Part shown: in pieces, positions 47,582 to 57,062 of the stretch | Numbering within the stretch: position 1 is the first letter of the stretch | Layout: each line of letters opens with the position of its first letter | Position numbers and translations under genes: made by a program | The notes under the pieces: generated by a model | Seen by the model: the letters and a program-made list of their open reading frames with translations, nothing else | Database searches by the model: none | Told to the model about the DNA's origin: nothing | Origin: Streptomyces wuyuanensis | Lineage (GTDB): Bacteria; Actinomycetota; Actinomycetes; Streptomycetales; Streptomycetaceae | Length of the DNA stretch: 64,000 nucleotides | Direction: 5' to 3' | NCBI RefSeq assembly: GCF_900103455.1 | Contig: NZ_FNHI01000013.1 | Coordinates: 169,415-233,414, forward strand

Positions 47582-48718
47582 TCACCTGCCGTTGAATGCG
47601 TCCTTGAGGCGGGAGAACAGACCCTGCTGCCCCGGTTGGAACTGGCCGGTCGGCCGTTCCTCGCCGCGCAGCTTCGCCAGCTCCCGCAGCAGGCGCTCCT
47701 GCTCCGGGTCGAGCTTCGAGGGGGTCTGCACCTCGACGTGGACGATCAGGTCGCCACGTCCCCCGCCGCGCAGGTGGGTGACACCGCGGCCGTGCAGCGG
47801 GATCGACTGGCCGGACTGGGTGCCCGGGCGGATGTCGACCTCCTCCATGCCGTCGAGCGTCTCCAGCGGCACCTTCGTGCCGAGAGCGCCGGCGGTCATG
47901 GGGATGGTCACCGTGCAGTGCAGATCGTCGCCGCGGCGCTGGAAGACCGGGTGCGGCAACTCGTGGATCTCGACGTACAGGTCGCCGGCGGGACCGCCGC
48001 CGGGGCCGACCTCGCCCTCGCCGGCGAGCTGGATGCGGGTGCCGTTGTCGACACCGGCGGGGATCTTCACGGTCAGGGTGCGGCGCGACCGGACCCGGCC
48101 GTCGCCCGCGCACTCCGGGCACGGGGTCGGGACGACGGTCCCGAAGCCCTGGCACTGGGGGCACGGCCGCGAGGTCATGACCTGGCCCAGGAAGGACCGG
48201 GTGACCTGCGACACCTCACCGCGGCCGCGGCACATGTCGCACGTCTGCGCCGAGGTGCCGGGTGCGGCGCCCTCACCGGAGCAGGTCGTGCACACGACGG
48301 CCGTGTCGACCTGGATGTCCTTCGTCGTGCCGAACGCCGCCTCGTTGAGTTCGACCTCCAGGCGGATCATGGCGTCCTGGCCGCGCCGCGTCCGCGACCG
48401 CGGGCCGCGCTGCGAAGCGGTCCCGAAGAACGCGTCCATGATGTCGGAGAAGTTGCCGAAGCCACCGGCGCCGAAGCCGCCCGCTCCACCGCCGCCGGCG
48501 GCGGACAGCGGGTCGCCGCCGAGGTCGTAGACCTGCTTCTTCTGCGGGTCCGACAGCACCTCGTAGGCGGCGTTGATCTCCTTGAAGCGCTCCTGCGTCT
48601 TCGGGTCCGGATTCACGTCCGGGTGGAGTTCCCGCGCCAGCCGCCGGAAGGCCTTCTTGATCTCGTCCTGCGATGCGTCGCGGCGTACGCCCAGTACGGC
48701 GTAGTAGTCCGTGGCCAC
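47582..48718 (-). CDS. dnaJ2: Chaperone DnaJ
   Basis: This 378-residue DnaK co-chaperone has a J domain with HPD at residues 32-34 and a Gly/Phe-rich linker (GGGGAGGFGAGGFGNF). Four CxxCxGxG-type zinc motifs follow (CTTCSGEG, CDMCRGRG, CPQCQGFG, CPECAGDG), then C-terminal substrate-binding domains. The GTG at 48716-48718 follows the hrcA stop codon with no gap. It is the second DnaJ type of actinobacteria, grouped with hrcA and under CIRCE control. Confidence 0.96.
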   Translation of the reverse strand: MATDYYAVLGVRRDASQDEIKKAFRRLARELHPDVNPDPKTQERFKEINAAYEVLSDPQKKQVYDLGGDPLSAAGGGGAGGFGAGGFGNFSDIMDAFFGTASQRGPRSRTRRGQDAMIRLEVELNEAAFGTTKDIQVDTAVVCTTCSGEGAAPGTSAQTCDMCRGRGEVSQVTRSFLGQVMTSRPCPQCQGFGTVVPTPCPECAGDGRVRSRRTLTVKIPAGVDNGTRIQLAGEGEVGPGGGPAGDLYVEIHELPHPVFQRRGDDLHCTVTIPMTAGALGTKVPLETLDGMEEVDIRPGTQSGQSIPLHGRGVTHLRGGGRGDLIVHVEVQTPSKLDPEQERLLRELAKLRGEERPTGQFQPGQQGLFSRLKDAFNGR

Positions 48719-49735
48719 TTACGACTCCGCCAGGATCTGTCCGACGTAACGTGCCACTGCGCGTACCGCTCCCATCGTTCCGGGGTAGTCCATGCGGGTC
48801 GGTCCGACCACGCCGAGTTTGGCGACTGCCTCGTCGCCCGAACCGTAGCCGACCGCGACGACGGATGTGGAAGTGAGTCCCTCATGGAGGTTCTCGTGCC
48901 CGATCCGTACGGTCATGCCCGAGTCCTTCGCCTCACCGAGCAGCTTCAGCAGCACGACCTGCTCCTCCAGCGCCTCCAGCACGGGCCGGATGGTGAGGGG
49001 GAAGTCGTGCGCGAAACGCGTCAGATTGGCGGTGCCGCCGATCATCAGCCGTTCCTCGGTGTCCTCGACCAGTGTCTCGAGGAGGGTCGAGAGCACGGTC
49101 GAGACCGTGGCGCGGTCCTCCAGGTCGAAGGACTCCGGGAGATCCTGCACCAGTTGCGGCACGTCGGTGAACCGCCGTCCGACGACACGGCTGTTGAGTC
49201 TGGCCCGCAGGTCGGCGAGCGAGGTGTCGGAGAACGGCGCGGGGCAGTCGACGTGCCGCTGCTCGACCCGTCCCGTGTCCGTGATCAGCACCAGCATCAG
49301 CCGGGCCGGGGCGAGCGCCAGCAGCTCCACGTGCCGCACGGTGGAGCGGGTCAGCGACGGGTACTGGACGACGGCCACCTGCCGGGTCAGCTGCGCCAGC
49401 AGCCGCACCGTGCGGGCGACGACGTCGTCGAGGTCGACGGCGCACTCGAGGAAGTTCTGGATCGCCCGGCGCTCGGGCGACGACAGCGGCTTGACCCCCG
49501 CGAGCCTGTCCACGAACAGGCGGTAGCCCTTGTCCGTGGGGATGCGGCCGGCGCTGGTGTGGGGCTGGGCGATGTAGCCCTCCTCCTCCAGCACCGCCAT
49601 GTCGTTGCGCACGGTCGCCGGCGAGACACCGAGCCGGTGCCGCTCCGTGAGGGCCTTGGAGCCCACGGGCTCCTCGGTGCCCACGTAGTCCTGGACGATG
49701 GCGCGCAGCACCTCGAGTCTGCGTTCGCTGAGCAT
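48719..49735 (-). CDS. hrcA: Heat-inducible transcription repressor HrcA
   Basis: This 338-residue repressor binds CIRCE. The N-terminal winged helix (LSERRLEVLRAIVQDYVG, then EPVGSKAL and GVSPATVRNDMAVLEEEG, IPTDKGYRLFVD) is followed by a GAF-like dimerisation domain and a C-terminal segment VGPTRMDYPGTMGAV. ATG 49733-49735 has GGAGG eight bases upstream. A CIRCE element lies 33 bases before the start, so the operon hrcA-dnaJ2 (and perhaps the two genes after it) is autoregulated. Confidence 0.96.
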   Translation of the reverse strand: MLSERRLEVLRAIVQDYVGTEEPVGSKALTERHRLGVSPATVRNDMAVLEEEGYIAQPHTSAGRIPTDKGYRLFVDRLAGVKPLSSPERRAIQNFLECAVDLDDVVARTVRLLAQLTRQVAVVQYPSLTRSTVRHVELLALAPARLMLVLITDTGRVEQRHVDCPAPFSDTSLADLRARLNSRVVGRRFTDVPQLVQDLPESFDLEDRATVSTVLSTLLETLVEDTEERLMIGGTANLTRFAHDFPLTIRPVLEALEEQVVLLKLLGEAKDSGMTVRIGHENLHEGLTSTSVVAVGYGSGDEAVAKLGVVGPTRMDYPGTMGAVRAVARYVGQILAES

Positions 49736-49767
49736 GGCGCACACCTCCAGCTGTGGTTCGGCCTGGT

Positions 49768-49794
49768 CTGGCACTCGGCCTCGCTGAGTGCCAG
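49768..49794 (-). promoter_or_regulatory. CIRCE operator of hrcA
   Basis: CTGGCACTC and GAGTGCCAG are perfect 9-base arms with a 9-base spacer, the CIRCE layout. The arms differ from the TTAGCACTC consensus only in the outer two or three bases, as is common in high-GC actinobacteria. Confidence 0.9.
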
Positions 49795-49909
49795 TTTTCC
49801 CCGGCCCAGTGTACGGCCGGGAGGTACGTCCCTAGCAAGGGCGGCCGGACACCCTACCCCGTCGCGACGAGCCATGACGCCGCTGGTCGCTCCGGGATAG
49901 CGTCGCCCC

Positions 49910-50632
49910 ATGGACGTCCGTTGGGAAGACTTCGGCTGGGAACGGCTCGCCCGCGGCGTAGGGCGGCGCCGCCTGCCCGTCTGGGACGCCACGGTGGGCC
50001 TGGTCGCCGGCGAGAGCGCGGTGCTCCTGTACGACACGGGCTCGACGCTGGGCGAGGGGGCGGAGCTGCGGACCCAGGCCGAGTCCCTCCTCGGCGGCCG
50101 GCGTGTGACGCATATCGCGCTCAGCCACCCCCATTTCGACCACGTCCTCGGCACGGCGGCGTTCCCCGGGGCCGAGGTGTACGGCGCGGTCGGCGTCGAC
50201 AGCCTCCTGGTACGGGACCGGGCCGTGCTGCGCGACGACGCGATCCGCCACGGGGTGGCGCCGGAGGACGCGACGCGGGCCACCGACGCCCTGGTCGTCC
50301 CGCGGCACGTCGTCTCCGGCGAGTGGACGCTCGACCTCGGCGGACGCCAGGTGATGCTGGCGAACGTCGGCCCGGGTCACAGCCGTCACGACCTGGTGCT
50401 GCTGGTGCCCGGCGACCGCGAGGTCGTGTTCTGCGGCGACCTGGTGGAGGAGTCCGGCGACCCGCAGGCCGGGCCGGACGCGATCCCGTCCCGATGGCCG
50501 GCGGCGCTGGACCGGCTGCTCGCCCTGGGCGGGGAGGACGCGGTGTACGTGCCGGGGCACGGGGCGGCGGTGGACGCCGCGTTCGTACGCGCCCAACGCG
50601 ATGAACTGGCCCGGCGGTTCGGGGTGTCGTAG
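49910..50632 (+). CDS. MBL-fold metallohydrolase
   Basis: This 240-residue metallo-beta-lactamase-fold protein has the zinc motif LSHPHFDHVLGTAAFPG (HxHxDH), a third histidine in NVGPGHSRHDLVL, and a fourth in VYVPGHGAAVD. The short length and lack of extra domains place it with small hydrolases of the glyoxalase II/lactonase kind; the substrate cannot be told. It starts at ATG 49910 without a clear ribosome binding site and is followed 10 bases later by the DUF3097 gene, so the two are likely an operon. Confidence 0.88.
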   Translation: MDVRWEDFGWERLARGVGRRRLPVWDATVGLVAGESAVLLYDTGSTLGEGAELRTQAESLLGGRRVTHIALSHPHFDHVLGTAAFPGAEVYGAVGVDSLLVRDRAVLRDDAIRHGVAPEDATRATDALVVPRHVVSGEWTLDLGGRQVMLANVGPGHSRHDLVLLVPGDREVVFCGDLVEESGDPQAGPDAIPSRWPAALDRLLALGGEDAVYVPGHGAAVDAAFVRAQRDELARRFGVS

Positions 50633-50642
50633 CGTCTGGCGG

Positions 50643-51443
50643 ATGCGCAGCTACAGTCCCGACCTGACGCCCCCGTGGAAGCGGTCCGCTCCCGTTCCGG
50701 AGGTCCCCGCCGAGCCCGACCTGGTGGTCGAGGAGGTCTCCACGGGCTTCTGCGGTGCGGTGATCCGGTGCGAGGCGGGGACGGTGACGCTGGAGGACCG
50801 CTTCGGCAAGCACCGGGTGTTCCCGATGGAGCCACGGGGCTTCCTGCTGGAGGGCAAGGCGGTCACCCTCGTCCGGCCCTCGTCCGGCGCTCCCGGGAGA
50901 CCCACCCGCACGGCCTCCGGATCGGTCGCGGTGCACGGGGCCCGTGCCCGGGTCGCCCGCGCCGGCCGCATCTATGTCGAGGGCCGGCACGACGCGGAGC
51001 TGGTGGAGAAGGTGTGGGGCGACGACCTGCGCGTCGAGGGCGTGGTCGTCGAGTATTTGGAGGGCGTCGACGATCTGCCCGCCGTCGTCGCCGAGTTCGC
51101 CCCGGCCGCCGATGCCCGGCTGGGCGTCCTCGTGGACCATCTGGTGCCGGGTTCCAAGGAGTCCCGCATCGCGGAGTCGGTGACGGACCCGCACGTCCTG
51201 GTGGTCGGGCACCCGTACATCGACGTGTGGGAGGCGGTGAAGCCGTCGTCGCTGGGCATCCCCGCCTGGCCCTCGGTACCGCGGGGACAGGACTGGAAGA
51301 CGGGCGTGTGCCGGGCGCTCGGCTGGCCGCCGAACACGGGAGCGGCCTGGCAGCACATCCTGTCCCGGGTGAGCAGCTACAAGGACCTGGAACCGGCGCT
51401 GCTGGGGCGGGTCGAAGAACTGATCGACTTCGTCACGGCCTGA
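50643..51443 (+). CDS. DUF3097 family protein
   Basis: This 266-residue actinobacterial protein has EVSTGFCGAVIRCEAGTVTLED, RIYVEGRHDAELVEKVWGDDL and VLVDHLVPGSKESRIA. The central block (VEGxxDxxLVEKVWG, then LVDH) resembles the Toprim-like core that the family shares with primase-like nucleases, but no activity is known to me. ATG 50643 fits the family start; it is 10 bases after the MBL-fold gene. The protein is cytoplasmic, with no signal or membrane segment. Confidence 0.88.
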   Translation: MRSYSPDLTPPWKRSAPVPEVPAEPDLVVEEVSTGFCGAVIRCEAGTVTLEDRFGKHRVFPMEPRGFLLEGKAVTLVRPSSGAPGRPTRTASGSVAVHGARARVARAGRIYVEGRHDAELVEKVWGDDLRVEGVVVEYLEGVDDLPAVVAEFAPAADARLGVLVDHLVPGSKESRIAESVTDPHVLVVGHPYIDVWEAVKPSSLGIPAWPSVPRGQDWKTGVCRALGWPPNTGAAWQHILSRVSSYKDLEPALLGRVEELIDFVTA

Positions 51444-51554
51444 GCCGGGCTCTGGAGCGGGGGCTCGCACCGGGGCCGGGGCTGCGGGGCCGGGCTGCGC
51501 GTGGCTGGACCCGTGCCGTCCGGGGCCCTGGTACTCGACCGGGCGCGCGGGCGG

Positions 51555-52787
51555 TCAGTCCACCAGGTCCCGGACCACCGCGTCCGCCAGGAGCCGGCCG
51601 CGCAGCGTGAGCACCGCCCGGCCCGCGTCGTACGGCCCGGGCTCCAGCAGGCCGTCCTCCAGGGCCCGGCGGGAGGCGGCGAGGCCCGCGGGCCGCAGCA
51701 GGTCCAGCGGGCAGCCCTCGCGCAGCCGAAGTTCGAGCAGCACCCGCTCCACCCGCCGGTCCTCGTCCGGCAGGACCTCGCGCCCGGCGCCGGGCGAGCG
51801 GCCCTCCGCCAGCGCCGCCGCGTACGCGCCGGGGTGCTTCACGTTCCACCACCGCACCCCGCCGACGTGGCTGTGGGCGCCCGGTCCGGCTCCCCACCAG
51901 TCGGCTCCGCGCCAGTACAGCTCGTTGTGCACGCAGCGCCCGGCCTCCGAACGCGCCCAGTTGGAGACCTCGTACCAGTCGAAGCCGGCCGAGGCCAGCA
52001 CCTCGTCGGCGATCAGATACCGGTCGGCGTGCACGTCGTCGTCCGTCATCGGCACCTCGCCGCGGCGGATCCGGCGGGCCAGCTGCGTGCCCTCCTCGAC
52101 GATCAGGGCGTACGCGCTCACATGGTCGGGCCCGGCGCCGATCGCCGCGTCGAGCGAGGCGCGCCAGTCGTCGTCGCTCTCGCCCGGGGTGCCGTAGATG
52201 AGGTCGAGGTTCACGTGCTCGAAGCCCGCCGCCCGGGCCTCGGCCACACAGGCCTCGGGCCGGCCGGGCGTATGGGTGCGGTCGAGCACCTTCAGCACGT
52301 GCTGCCGGGCGCTCTGCATCCCGAAGGACACCCGGTTGAAGCCCCCGGCCCGCAGTTCCGACAGGTAGGCCGGGTCCACGGACTCCGGATTCGCCTCCGT
52401 GGTGATCTCCGCGTCCTCGGCCAGGCCGAACTCCTCGCGGACGGCGCCCAGCATCCGGGCGAGGTCGGCGGCGGGGAGCAGTGTGGGCGTGCCGCCGCCC
52501 ACGAACACGGTCGTGACCGGCCTCGGGTCGCCGCCGAGGACCTTGCGGGCGAGCCGGATCTCCTCGACCAGCGTGTCCGCGTAGTTGTCACGGGAGGCCA
52601 GGACGCCGCCGGTGCCGCGCAGCTCGCTCGCCGTGTACGTGTTGAAGTCGCAGTAGCCGCAGCGGGTGGCGCAGTACGGGACGTGCAGGTAGAACCCGAG
52701 AGGCCGGTCGCCCGCGCCCGCGAGGGCGTGCGGGGGCAGCGCCCCGTCGACGGGCATGGGCTCACCATCAGGCAGTGCGGAAGGCAT
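51555..52787 (-). CDS. hemW: Radical SAM heme chaperone HemW
   Basis: This 410-residue protein has the HemN/HemW cluster motif with four cysteines, YCATRCGYCDF, preceded by LGFYLHVPY. VGGGTPTLL, EANPES and SFGMQSARQHVLKVLDRTH follow. The extra fourth cysteine in CxxxCxxC-type order (C-A-T-R-C-G-Y-C) and the shorter N-terminus place it with HemW, a heme chaperone, not coproporphyrinogen dehydrogenase. ATG 52785-52787 is preferred; an in-frame ATG also lies nine bases upstream and a GTG-rich tail precedes it. Confidence 0.9.
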   Translation of the reverse strand: MPSALPDGEPMPVDGALPPHALAGAGDRPLGFYLHVPYCATRCGYCDFNTYTASELRGTGGVLASRDNYADTLVEEIRLARKVLGGDPRPVTTVFVGGGTPTLLPAADLARMLGAVREEFGLAEDAEITTEANPESVDPAYLSELRAGGFNRVSFGMQSARQHVLKVLDRTHTPGRPEACVAEARAAGFEHVNLDLIYGTPGESDDDWRASLDAAIGAGPDHVSAYALIVEEGTQLARRIRRGEVPMTDDDVHADRYLIADEVLASAGFDWYEVSNWARSEAGRCVHNELYWRGADWWGAGPGAHSHVGGVRWWNVKHPGAYAAALAEGRSPGAGREVLPDEDRRVERVLLELRLREGCPLDLLRPAGLAASRRALEDGLLEPGPYDAGRAVLTLRGRLLADAVVRDLVD

Positions 52788-52848
52788 GCATCCCATTGTC
52801 CGGTACGCGCGGGGTGTCCCGGCCACGGCCCGAGCCCCGGGCCGGATC

Positions 52849-54750
52849 TCAGCGGGCCTGGAGCACCAGCAGCGCGAGGTCGTCGTCGGGCGGGGCCTCC
52901 GCGAACGTGTGCACCGCCTGGCGTATGCGGTCCGCCACGCCGCCCGCGGTGAGTCCGGTGCAGCCGGCGAGTGCCTGGGCGAGCCCGTCCGCATCGTCGA
53001 ACATCCGCTGCCCGGAGCGCCGCTCGGTGACCCCGTCGGTGACGCAGAGCAGGGTGTCGCCCGGCTTGAGCTCGAAGGTCTGGCTCTCGTACGCGACGTC
53101 CTCGACCACGCCCAGGAGCAGTTGGGAGGCGGCGGCGGGTCGGACGGTGCCGTCCGGGCGCAGGAGCAGGGGCAGCGGGTGGCCGGCGCAGGCGAGCGTG
53201 CAGCGGACCCCGCCTTCCGGCAACGGTGTCAGCTCGCCGTAGAGCAGCGACAGGAACCGCGACTGCGGTCCCTCGTGGGCGGCGCCGGAGCCGGTGCCCG
53301 CCGCACCCGCGACGGCGGGCCCGGCCGCCATCAGCGCGGCCGCCTCGGCCGTCTCCAGCGCGTCGTCGAGGAGCAGGCCGTTCAGCCGGTCGAGGACGCC
53401 GGCAACCTGGTAGCCCTCGCGGGCGAGCAGCCGCAGCCAGGGCCGGGCGAGGCCGGTCACGACGGCGGCCTCCGGCCCGCTGCCCTGTACGTCGCCGAGC
53501 ATGAAGCACCAGCGGCCGCCGCTGCCCGCCGGGAAGATGTCGTAGAAGTCGCCCCCGGCGAGCCCTTCGTCGCTCGGCTCGTACACCAGGGAGCTGTCGA
53601 CGCCGGGGATGCTGGCGACCTGGGCCGGCAGGAGGCCGCGCTGCAGGACCCGGCTGATCGTGGCCTGCCGGGTGTACTGGCGGGCGGCGCCGATCGCGAG
53701 GCCGACGCGGCGGGCGAAGTCCTCGAGCAGCGCGATCGCCTCGTCGGGGACGCCTGGCGGCGCCTCGCGGCCCAGCAGCAGGGTGCCGAGCGGCCGGGCG
53801 CCGACGGTCAGCCGGAACGCGACCGCGCTGCCCGCGCCGGTGGGCGGCCAGGCGACCCGGACCGGTACGGCGGTCCCGCGCGGCTCGTCCGGTAACCGGG
53901 GCGGGTCCCCGGCCAGGGCCTCCCGCAGATCGTCGACGGCGGACTCGTCCGCGTGCCAGACACGGGCGGGCCGGGGCGCGGGGCCGGACTCGCCGTCGAG
54001 CCAGACCGCACACCAGTCGGCGAGCCTCGGCACCAGCAGCTGTCCGGCGAGTGCGGCGACCATGTCCTCGTCGAGCTGCCCGGCGAGCAGGTCGGACGCC
54101 TCGGCGAGGAAGGACAGCGCGCCGCGGCCGACCCACTCGCGGTCGTCGCGGACGCTCCTGCGCGGCGAGGGGGCGAGGATCTCGGCGGCCCCCACCCCGC
54201 GCTGCCGGGCGGTCTCGCCGCCCGTGGACGGGACCGCGCCGTCGAAGCCGTCGAAGCCGTCGAGCGGCAGGCGCGCCCAGACCGTCTTGAGACCCTGCCG
54301 GTAGGTGATCCCCCAGGCGGCGGCGAGCGTGGCGACGAGATGGAGCCCGCGCCCGTGCTCCGGTTCCCCCGGGGCCGTGCCCTCCGGCTCGGGGCCGTCG
54401 CTGCGCACCGCCCGCGCCGGATGGTGGTCGGAGACCTCGATCACGAGGGCGGCGGGGTCGTCGTCGGTGGCCGGGTCGAGGCGCGCGAGCAACTCGACGC
54501 CGGTGCCCGCGTGGACGACGGCGTTGGTGGCGAGTTCGCTGACGACCAGCACCGCGTCGTCGGCCAGCCGGTCCGTGCCCCGTGTGGTGACCGTCCCGAG
54601 CCGCGTCCAGTCGGCGAGCGCCGCCCGGACGAAGCGGCGGGCGGCGGACGCGGCGAGCGGGTTCCCGGGCAGGCTGGTGCGGGCGACCGAGCGTGTGTCG
54701 CCACGCTGCGGGAGCAGGTGCACCGAACGGTGAGTGGTCTCCTGCTGCAT
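52849..54750 (-). CDS. SpoIIE-type PP2C phosphatase with N-terminal HATPase and GAF-like domains
   Basis: This 633-residue signalling protein combines three parts. The N-terminal RsbW-like ATPase (about residues 25-165) has the N box DDAVLVVSELATNAVVHAG and G box GRGLHLVATLAAAWG. The GAF-like middle is at about 210-360. The C-terminal SpoIIE phosphatase carries the metal motifs AGGDFYDIFP, LGDVQGSG, TDGVTERR and PDDDLALLVLQAR. Such fusions act on anti-sigma-factor antagonists, as both switch kinase and phosphatase. There is no signal or membrane segment. ATG 54748-54750 is chosen; a GTG lies 15 bases upstream. No antagonist gene is adjacent. Confidence 0.92.
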   Translation of the reverse strand: MQQETTHRSVHLLPQRGDTRSVARTSLPGNPLAASAARRFVRAALADWTRLGTVTTRGTDRLADDAVLVVSELATNAVVHAGTGVELLARLDPATDDDPAALVIEVSDHHPARAVRSDGPEPEGTAPGEPEHGRGLHLVATLAAAWGITYRQGLKTVWARLPLDGFDGFDGAVPSTGGETARQRGVGAAEILAPSPRRSVRDDREWVGRGALSFLAEASDLLAGQLDEDMVAALAGQLLVPRLADWCAVWLDGESGPAPRPARVWHADESAVDDLREALAGDPPRLPDEPRGTAVPVRVAWPPTGAGSAVAFRLTVGARPLGTLLLGREAPPGVPDEAIALLEDFARRVGLAIGAARQYTRQATISRVLQRGLLPAQVASIPGVDSSLVYEPSDEGLAGGDFYDIFPAGSGGRWCFMLGDVQGSGPEAAVVTGLARPWLRLLAREGYQVAGVLDRLNGLLLDDALETAEAAALMAAGPAVAGAAGTGSGAAHEGPQSRFLSLLYGELTPLPEGGVRCTLACAGHPLPLLLRPDGTVRPAAASQLLLGVVEDVAYESQTFELKPGDTLLCVTDGVTERRSGQRMFDDADGLAQALAGCTGLTAGGVADRIRQAVHTFAEAPPDDDLALLVLQAR

Positions 54751-54967
54751 CGGAACGGACCCCACGCGGCGACTCCTGTCCGGTCTGTCTGGCTGCCGGG
54801 TCTGTGCGCTCTGTTTCCCTGCCGTGTTGCCCGTGGGACAACGGCGACACGGACAGAGTGACAGACCGAGCGCACCCATAAGCACGGAGTCATCGAAGTG
54901 GGGCTGTTCGAGGGAGCCGGGGCGCGGCGCGAGCAGACCGTTTCCGGGGCCGGTGAGTCCGGAAACG

Positions 54968-55011
54968 GCTCGGCGGCCCGTCGCGGCACAAGCCGGGACG
55001 GGCCGCCGAGC
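54968..55011 (-). terminator. Terminator of the acyl-CoA ligase gene
   Basis: Perfect 15-base arms (54968-54982 and 54997-55011) with a 14-base loop begin eight bases beyond the stop codon. Confidence 0.75.
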
Positions 55012-55018
55012 GGTGGTG

Positions 55019-56908
55019 TCACGCCTCGCGGGCGCCCGCGTACATGCCCTCGATGAGGTCCTTGTACTCGCGCTCGACGACCGGGCGCTTCAGCTTCAGG
55101 CTGGGGGTCAGTTCGCCGTGCTCGATGTCGAGGTCGCGCGGCAGCAGGCGGAACTTCTTGATGGTCTGCCAGCGCTGGAGCGTCCCGTTGAGCCGCTGCA
55201 CATAGCCGTCGACGAGCTGTTCGGTCTGCGGGGCGGCGACGACCTCCGCGTACGACTTGCCCTCCAGGCCGTTCTCCGCGGCCCAGCCGAGGATTGCGGC
55301 CTCGTCGAGCGCGATGAGCGCCGTGCAGTAGTTGCGGTCGGCGCCGTGCACCAGGATGTTCGAGACGAACGGGCACACCGCCTTGAACTGGCCCTCGACC
55401 TCGGCCGGCGCGATGTACTTGCCGCCGGAGGTCTTGATCAGGTCCTTCTTGCGGTCCGTGATCTTCAGGTAGCCGTCGGGGGACAGCTCGCCGATGTCGC
55501 CGGTGTGGAACCAGCCGTCGGACTCCAGGACCTCGGCCGTCTTCTCGGGCAGCTTGTGGTAGCCCTCCATGATGCCGGGGCCGCGCAGCAGGATCTCGCC
55601 GTCGTCCGCGATGCGCACCTCACAGCCGGGGAGCGGCTTGCCGACGGTGCCGGTGCGGTACGCCTCGCCGGGGTTCACGAAGGAGGCGGCGCTGGACTCG
55701 GTGAGGCCGTAGCCCTCGAGGATGTGGATGCCGGCGCCGGCGAAGAAGAAGCCGATCTCGGGCGAGAGGGCGGCGGAGCCGGAGACGGCGGCCCGCAGCC
55801 GGCCGCCGAAGGCCTCGCGGAGCTTGGAGTAGACGAGCGCGTCGGCGACCTTGTGCTTCACGGTGAGGCCGAAGGACACCGAGGCGTTGCCGGTGCGGCG
55901 GTAGTTGTCCTGGGACTCCTTGGCGTACTCCCGCGCGACGCCGGCGGCCCACTGGAAGATCTTGTACTTGGCGCCGCCGCCGGCCCGCGCCTTGGCGGCC
56001 ACGCCGTTGTAGACCTTCTCGAAGATGCGGGGCACGGCCGCCATGTACGTCGGCTGGACCACCGGAAGATTCTCGATGATCTTGTCGACCCGGCCGTCGA
56101 CGGCGGTGACGTGCCCGACCTCGATCTGGCCGGAGGTCAGCACCTTGCCGAAGACGTGGGCGAGCGGCAGCCACAGGTACTGGACGTCGTCCTTGGTGAC
56201 CAGGCCCGTCGAGGCGATCGCCTTGGCCATGTACGACCAGTTGTCGTGTGGCAGCCGGACGCCCTTGGGGCGGCCCGTGGTGCCCGAGGTGTAGATGAGG
56301 GTGGCGAGCTGGTCGGAGGTGATCGCCTCCACACGCTCCTTGACCGCGGCCGGGTTCTTGGCGAGGTAGTCGGCCCCGCGCGCCTCCAGGGCGGCGAGCG
56401 AGAGCACCCAGCCGTCGGGGTCGCCCTCGGCCGGCTCGGCGCCCGCCTCGTCGATCACGATCACGTGCTTCAGGTGCGGCAGCTCGGCGCGCCGCTCACG
56501 GGCCTTGGCCAGCTGGGCGGCGTCCTCGGCGATCAGCACCCTGCTCTCGGAGTCGGCGAGGATGTACGCGGACTCCTCGGCGTTCGTCTGCGGGTACACC
56601 GTCGTCGTCGCCGCGCCCGCGCAGAGGATGCCGAGGTCCGCGAGGATCCACTCGACCCGGGTGGCGGAGGCGAGCGCCACCCGCTCCTCAGAACGCACGC
56701 CCAGTTCGATCAATCCGGCCGCGATGGCGTAGACCCGCTCGGCTGCCTCCTGCCAGCTCAGCGACTTCCAGTCGTCGGGCCCCTGCCCGGAGGCGGCGGG
56801 GACCGGGTAGCGATAGGCCTCCGCGTCGGGAGTGGCCGCCACGCGCTGGACGAAGAGCGTCGCCACGGAGGGCGGTCGGTTCTCGATCAGATTCTGTGTG
56901 TCGCTCAC
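55019..56908 (-). CDS. Long-chain acyl-CoA synthetase (AMP-binding)
   Basis: This 629-residue ANL-superfamily ligase activates fatty acids as adenylates and transfers them to CoA. The P-loop is LIYTSGTTGRPKGV, A5 is ILEGYGLTESSAAS, A7 is WFHTGDIGELSPDGYLKITD, and A8 includes RKKDLIKTSGGKYI. GGRLRAAVSGSAALSPEIGF is typical of long-chain FACS. GTG 56906-56908 has GGAGG six bases upstream. A palindrome 70 bases before the start resembles TetR-type fatty-acid operators. The gene has its own terminator. Confidence 0.93.
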   Translation of the reverse strand: MSDTQNLIENRPPSVATLFVQRVAATPDAEAYRYPVPAASGQGPDDWKSLSWQEAAERVYAIAAGLIELGVRSEERVALASATRVEWILADLGILCAGAATTTVYPQTNAEESAYILADSESRVLIAEDAAQLAKARERRAELPHLKHVIVIDEAGAEPAEGDPDGWVLSLAALEARGADYLAKNPAAVKERVEAITSDQLATLIYTSGTTGRPKGVRLPHDNWSYMAKAIASTGLVTKDDVQYLWLPLAHVFGKVLTSGQIEVGHVTAVDGRVDKIIENLPVVQPTYMAAVPRIFEKVYNGVAAKARAGGGAKYKIFQWAAGVAREYAKESQDNYRRTGNASVSFGLTVKHKVADALVYSKLREAFGGRLRAAVSGSAALSPEIGFFFAGAGIHILEGYGLTESSAASFVNPGEAYRTGTVGKPLPGCEVRIADDGEILLRGPGIMEGYHKLPEKTAEVLESDGWFHTGDIGELSPDGYLKITDRKKDLIKTSGGKYIAPAEVEGQFKAVCPFVSNILVHGADRNYCTALIALDEAAILGWAAENGLEGKSYAEVVAAPQTEQLVDGYVQRLNGTLQRWQTIKKFRLLPRDLDIEHGELTPSLKLKRPVVEREYKDLIEGMYAGAREA

Positions 56909-56974
56909 GACATCCTCCGGGCCTGCTGCGGCATTGCTGCATGACGGGCTGATTGCCCCACTGGTCACAGTTGT

Positions 56975-56989
56975 TTAACTCGCGAGTAA
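56975..56989. promoter_or_regulatory. Palindromic operator candidate upstream of the acyl-CoA ligase
   Basis: TTAACTCGCGAGTAA contains the perfect 10-base palindrome ACTCGCGAGT with TTA/TAA flanks. It lies about 70 bases upstream of the ligase GTG, in an AT-richer stretch that should hold the promoter. TetR-type control by a fatty-acid regulator is inference. Confidence 0.5.
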
Positions 56990-57062
56990 CCATCGGGGCC
57001 TGATCAGGGTAGAGCGCCGCGCTGCGCCACGTAAGGGGCTGCGGGCTGCCGCTTGATAACGA

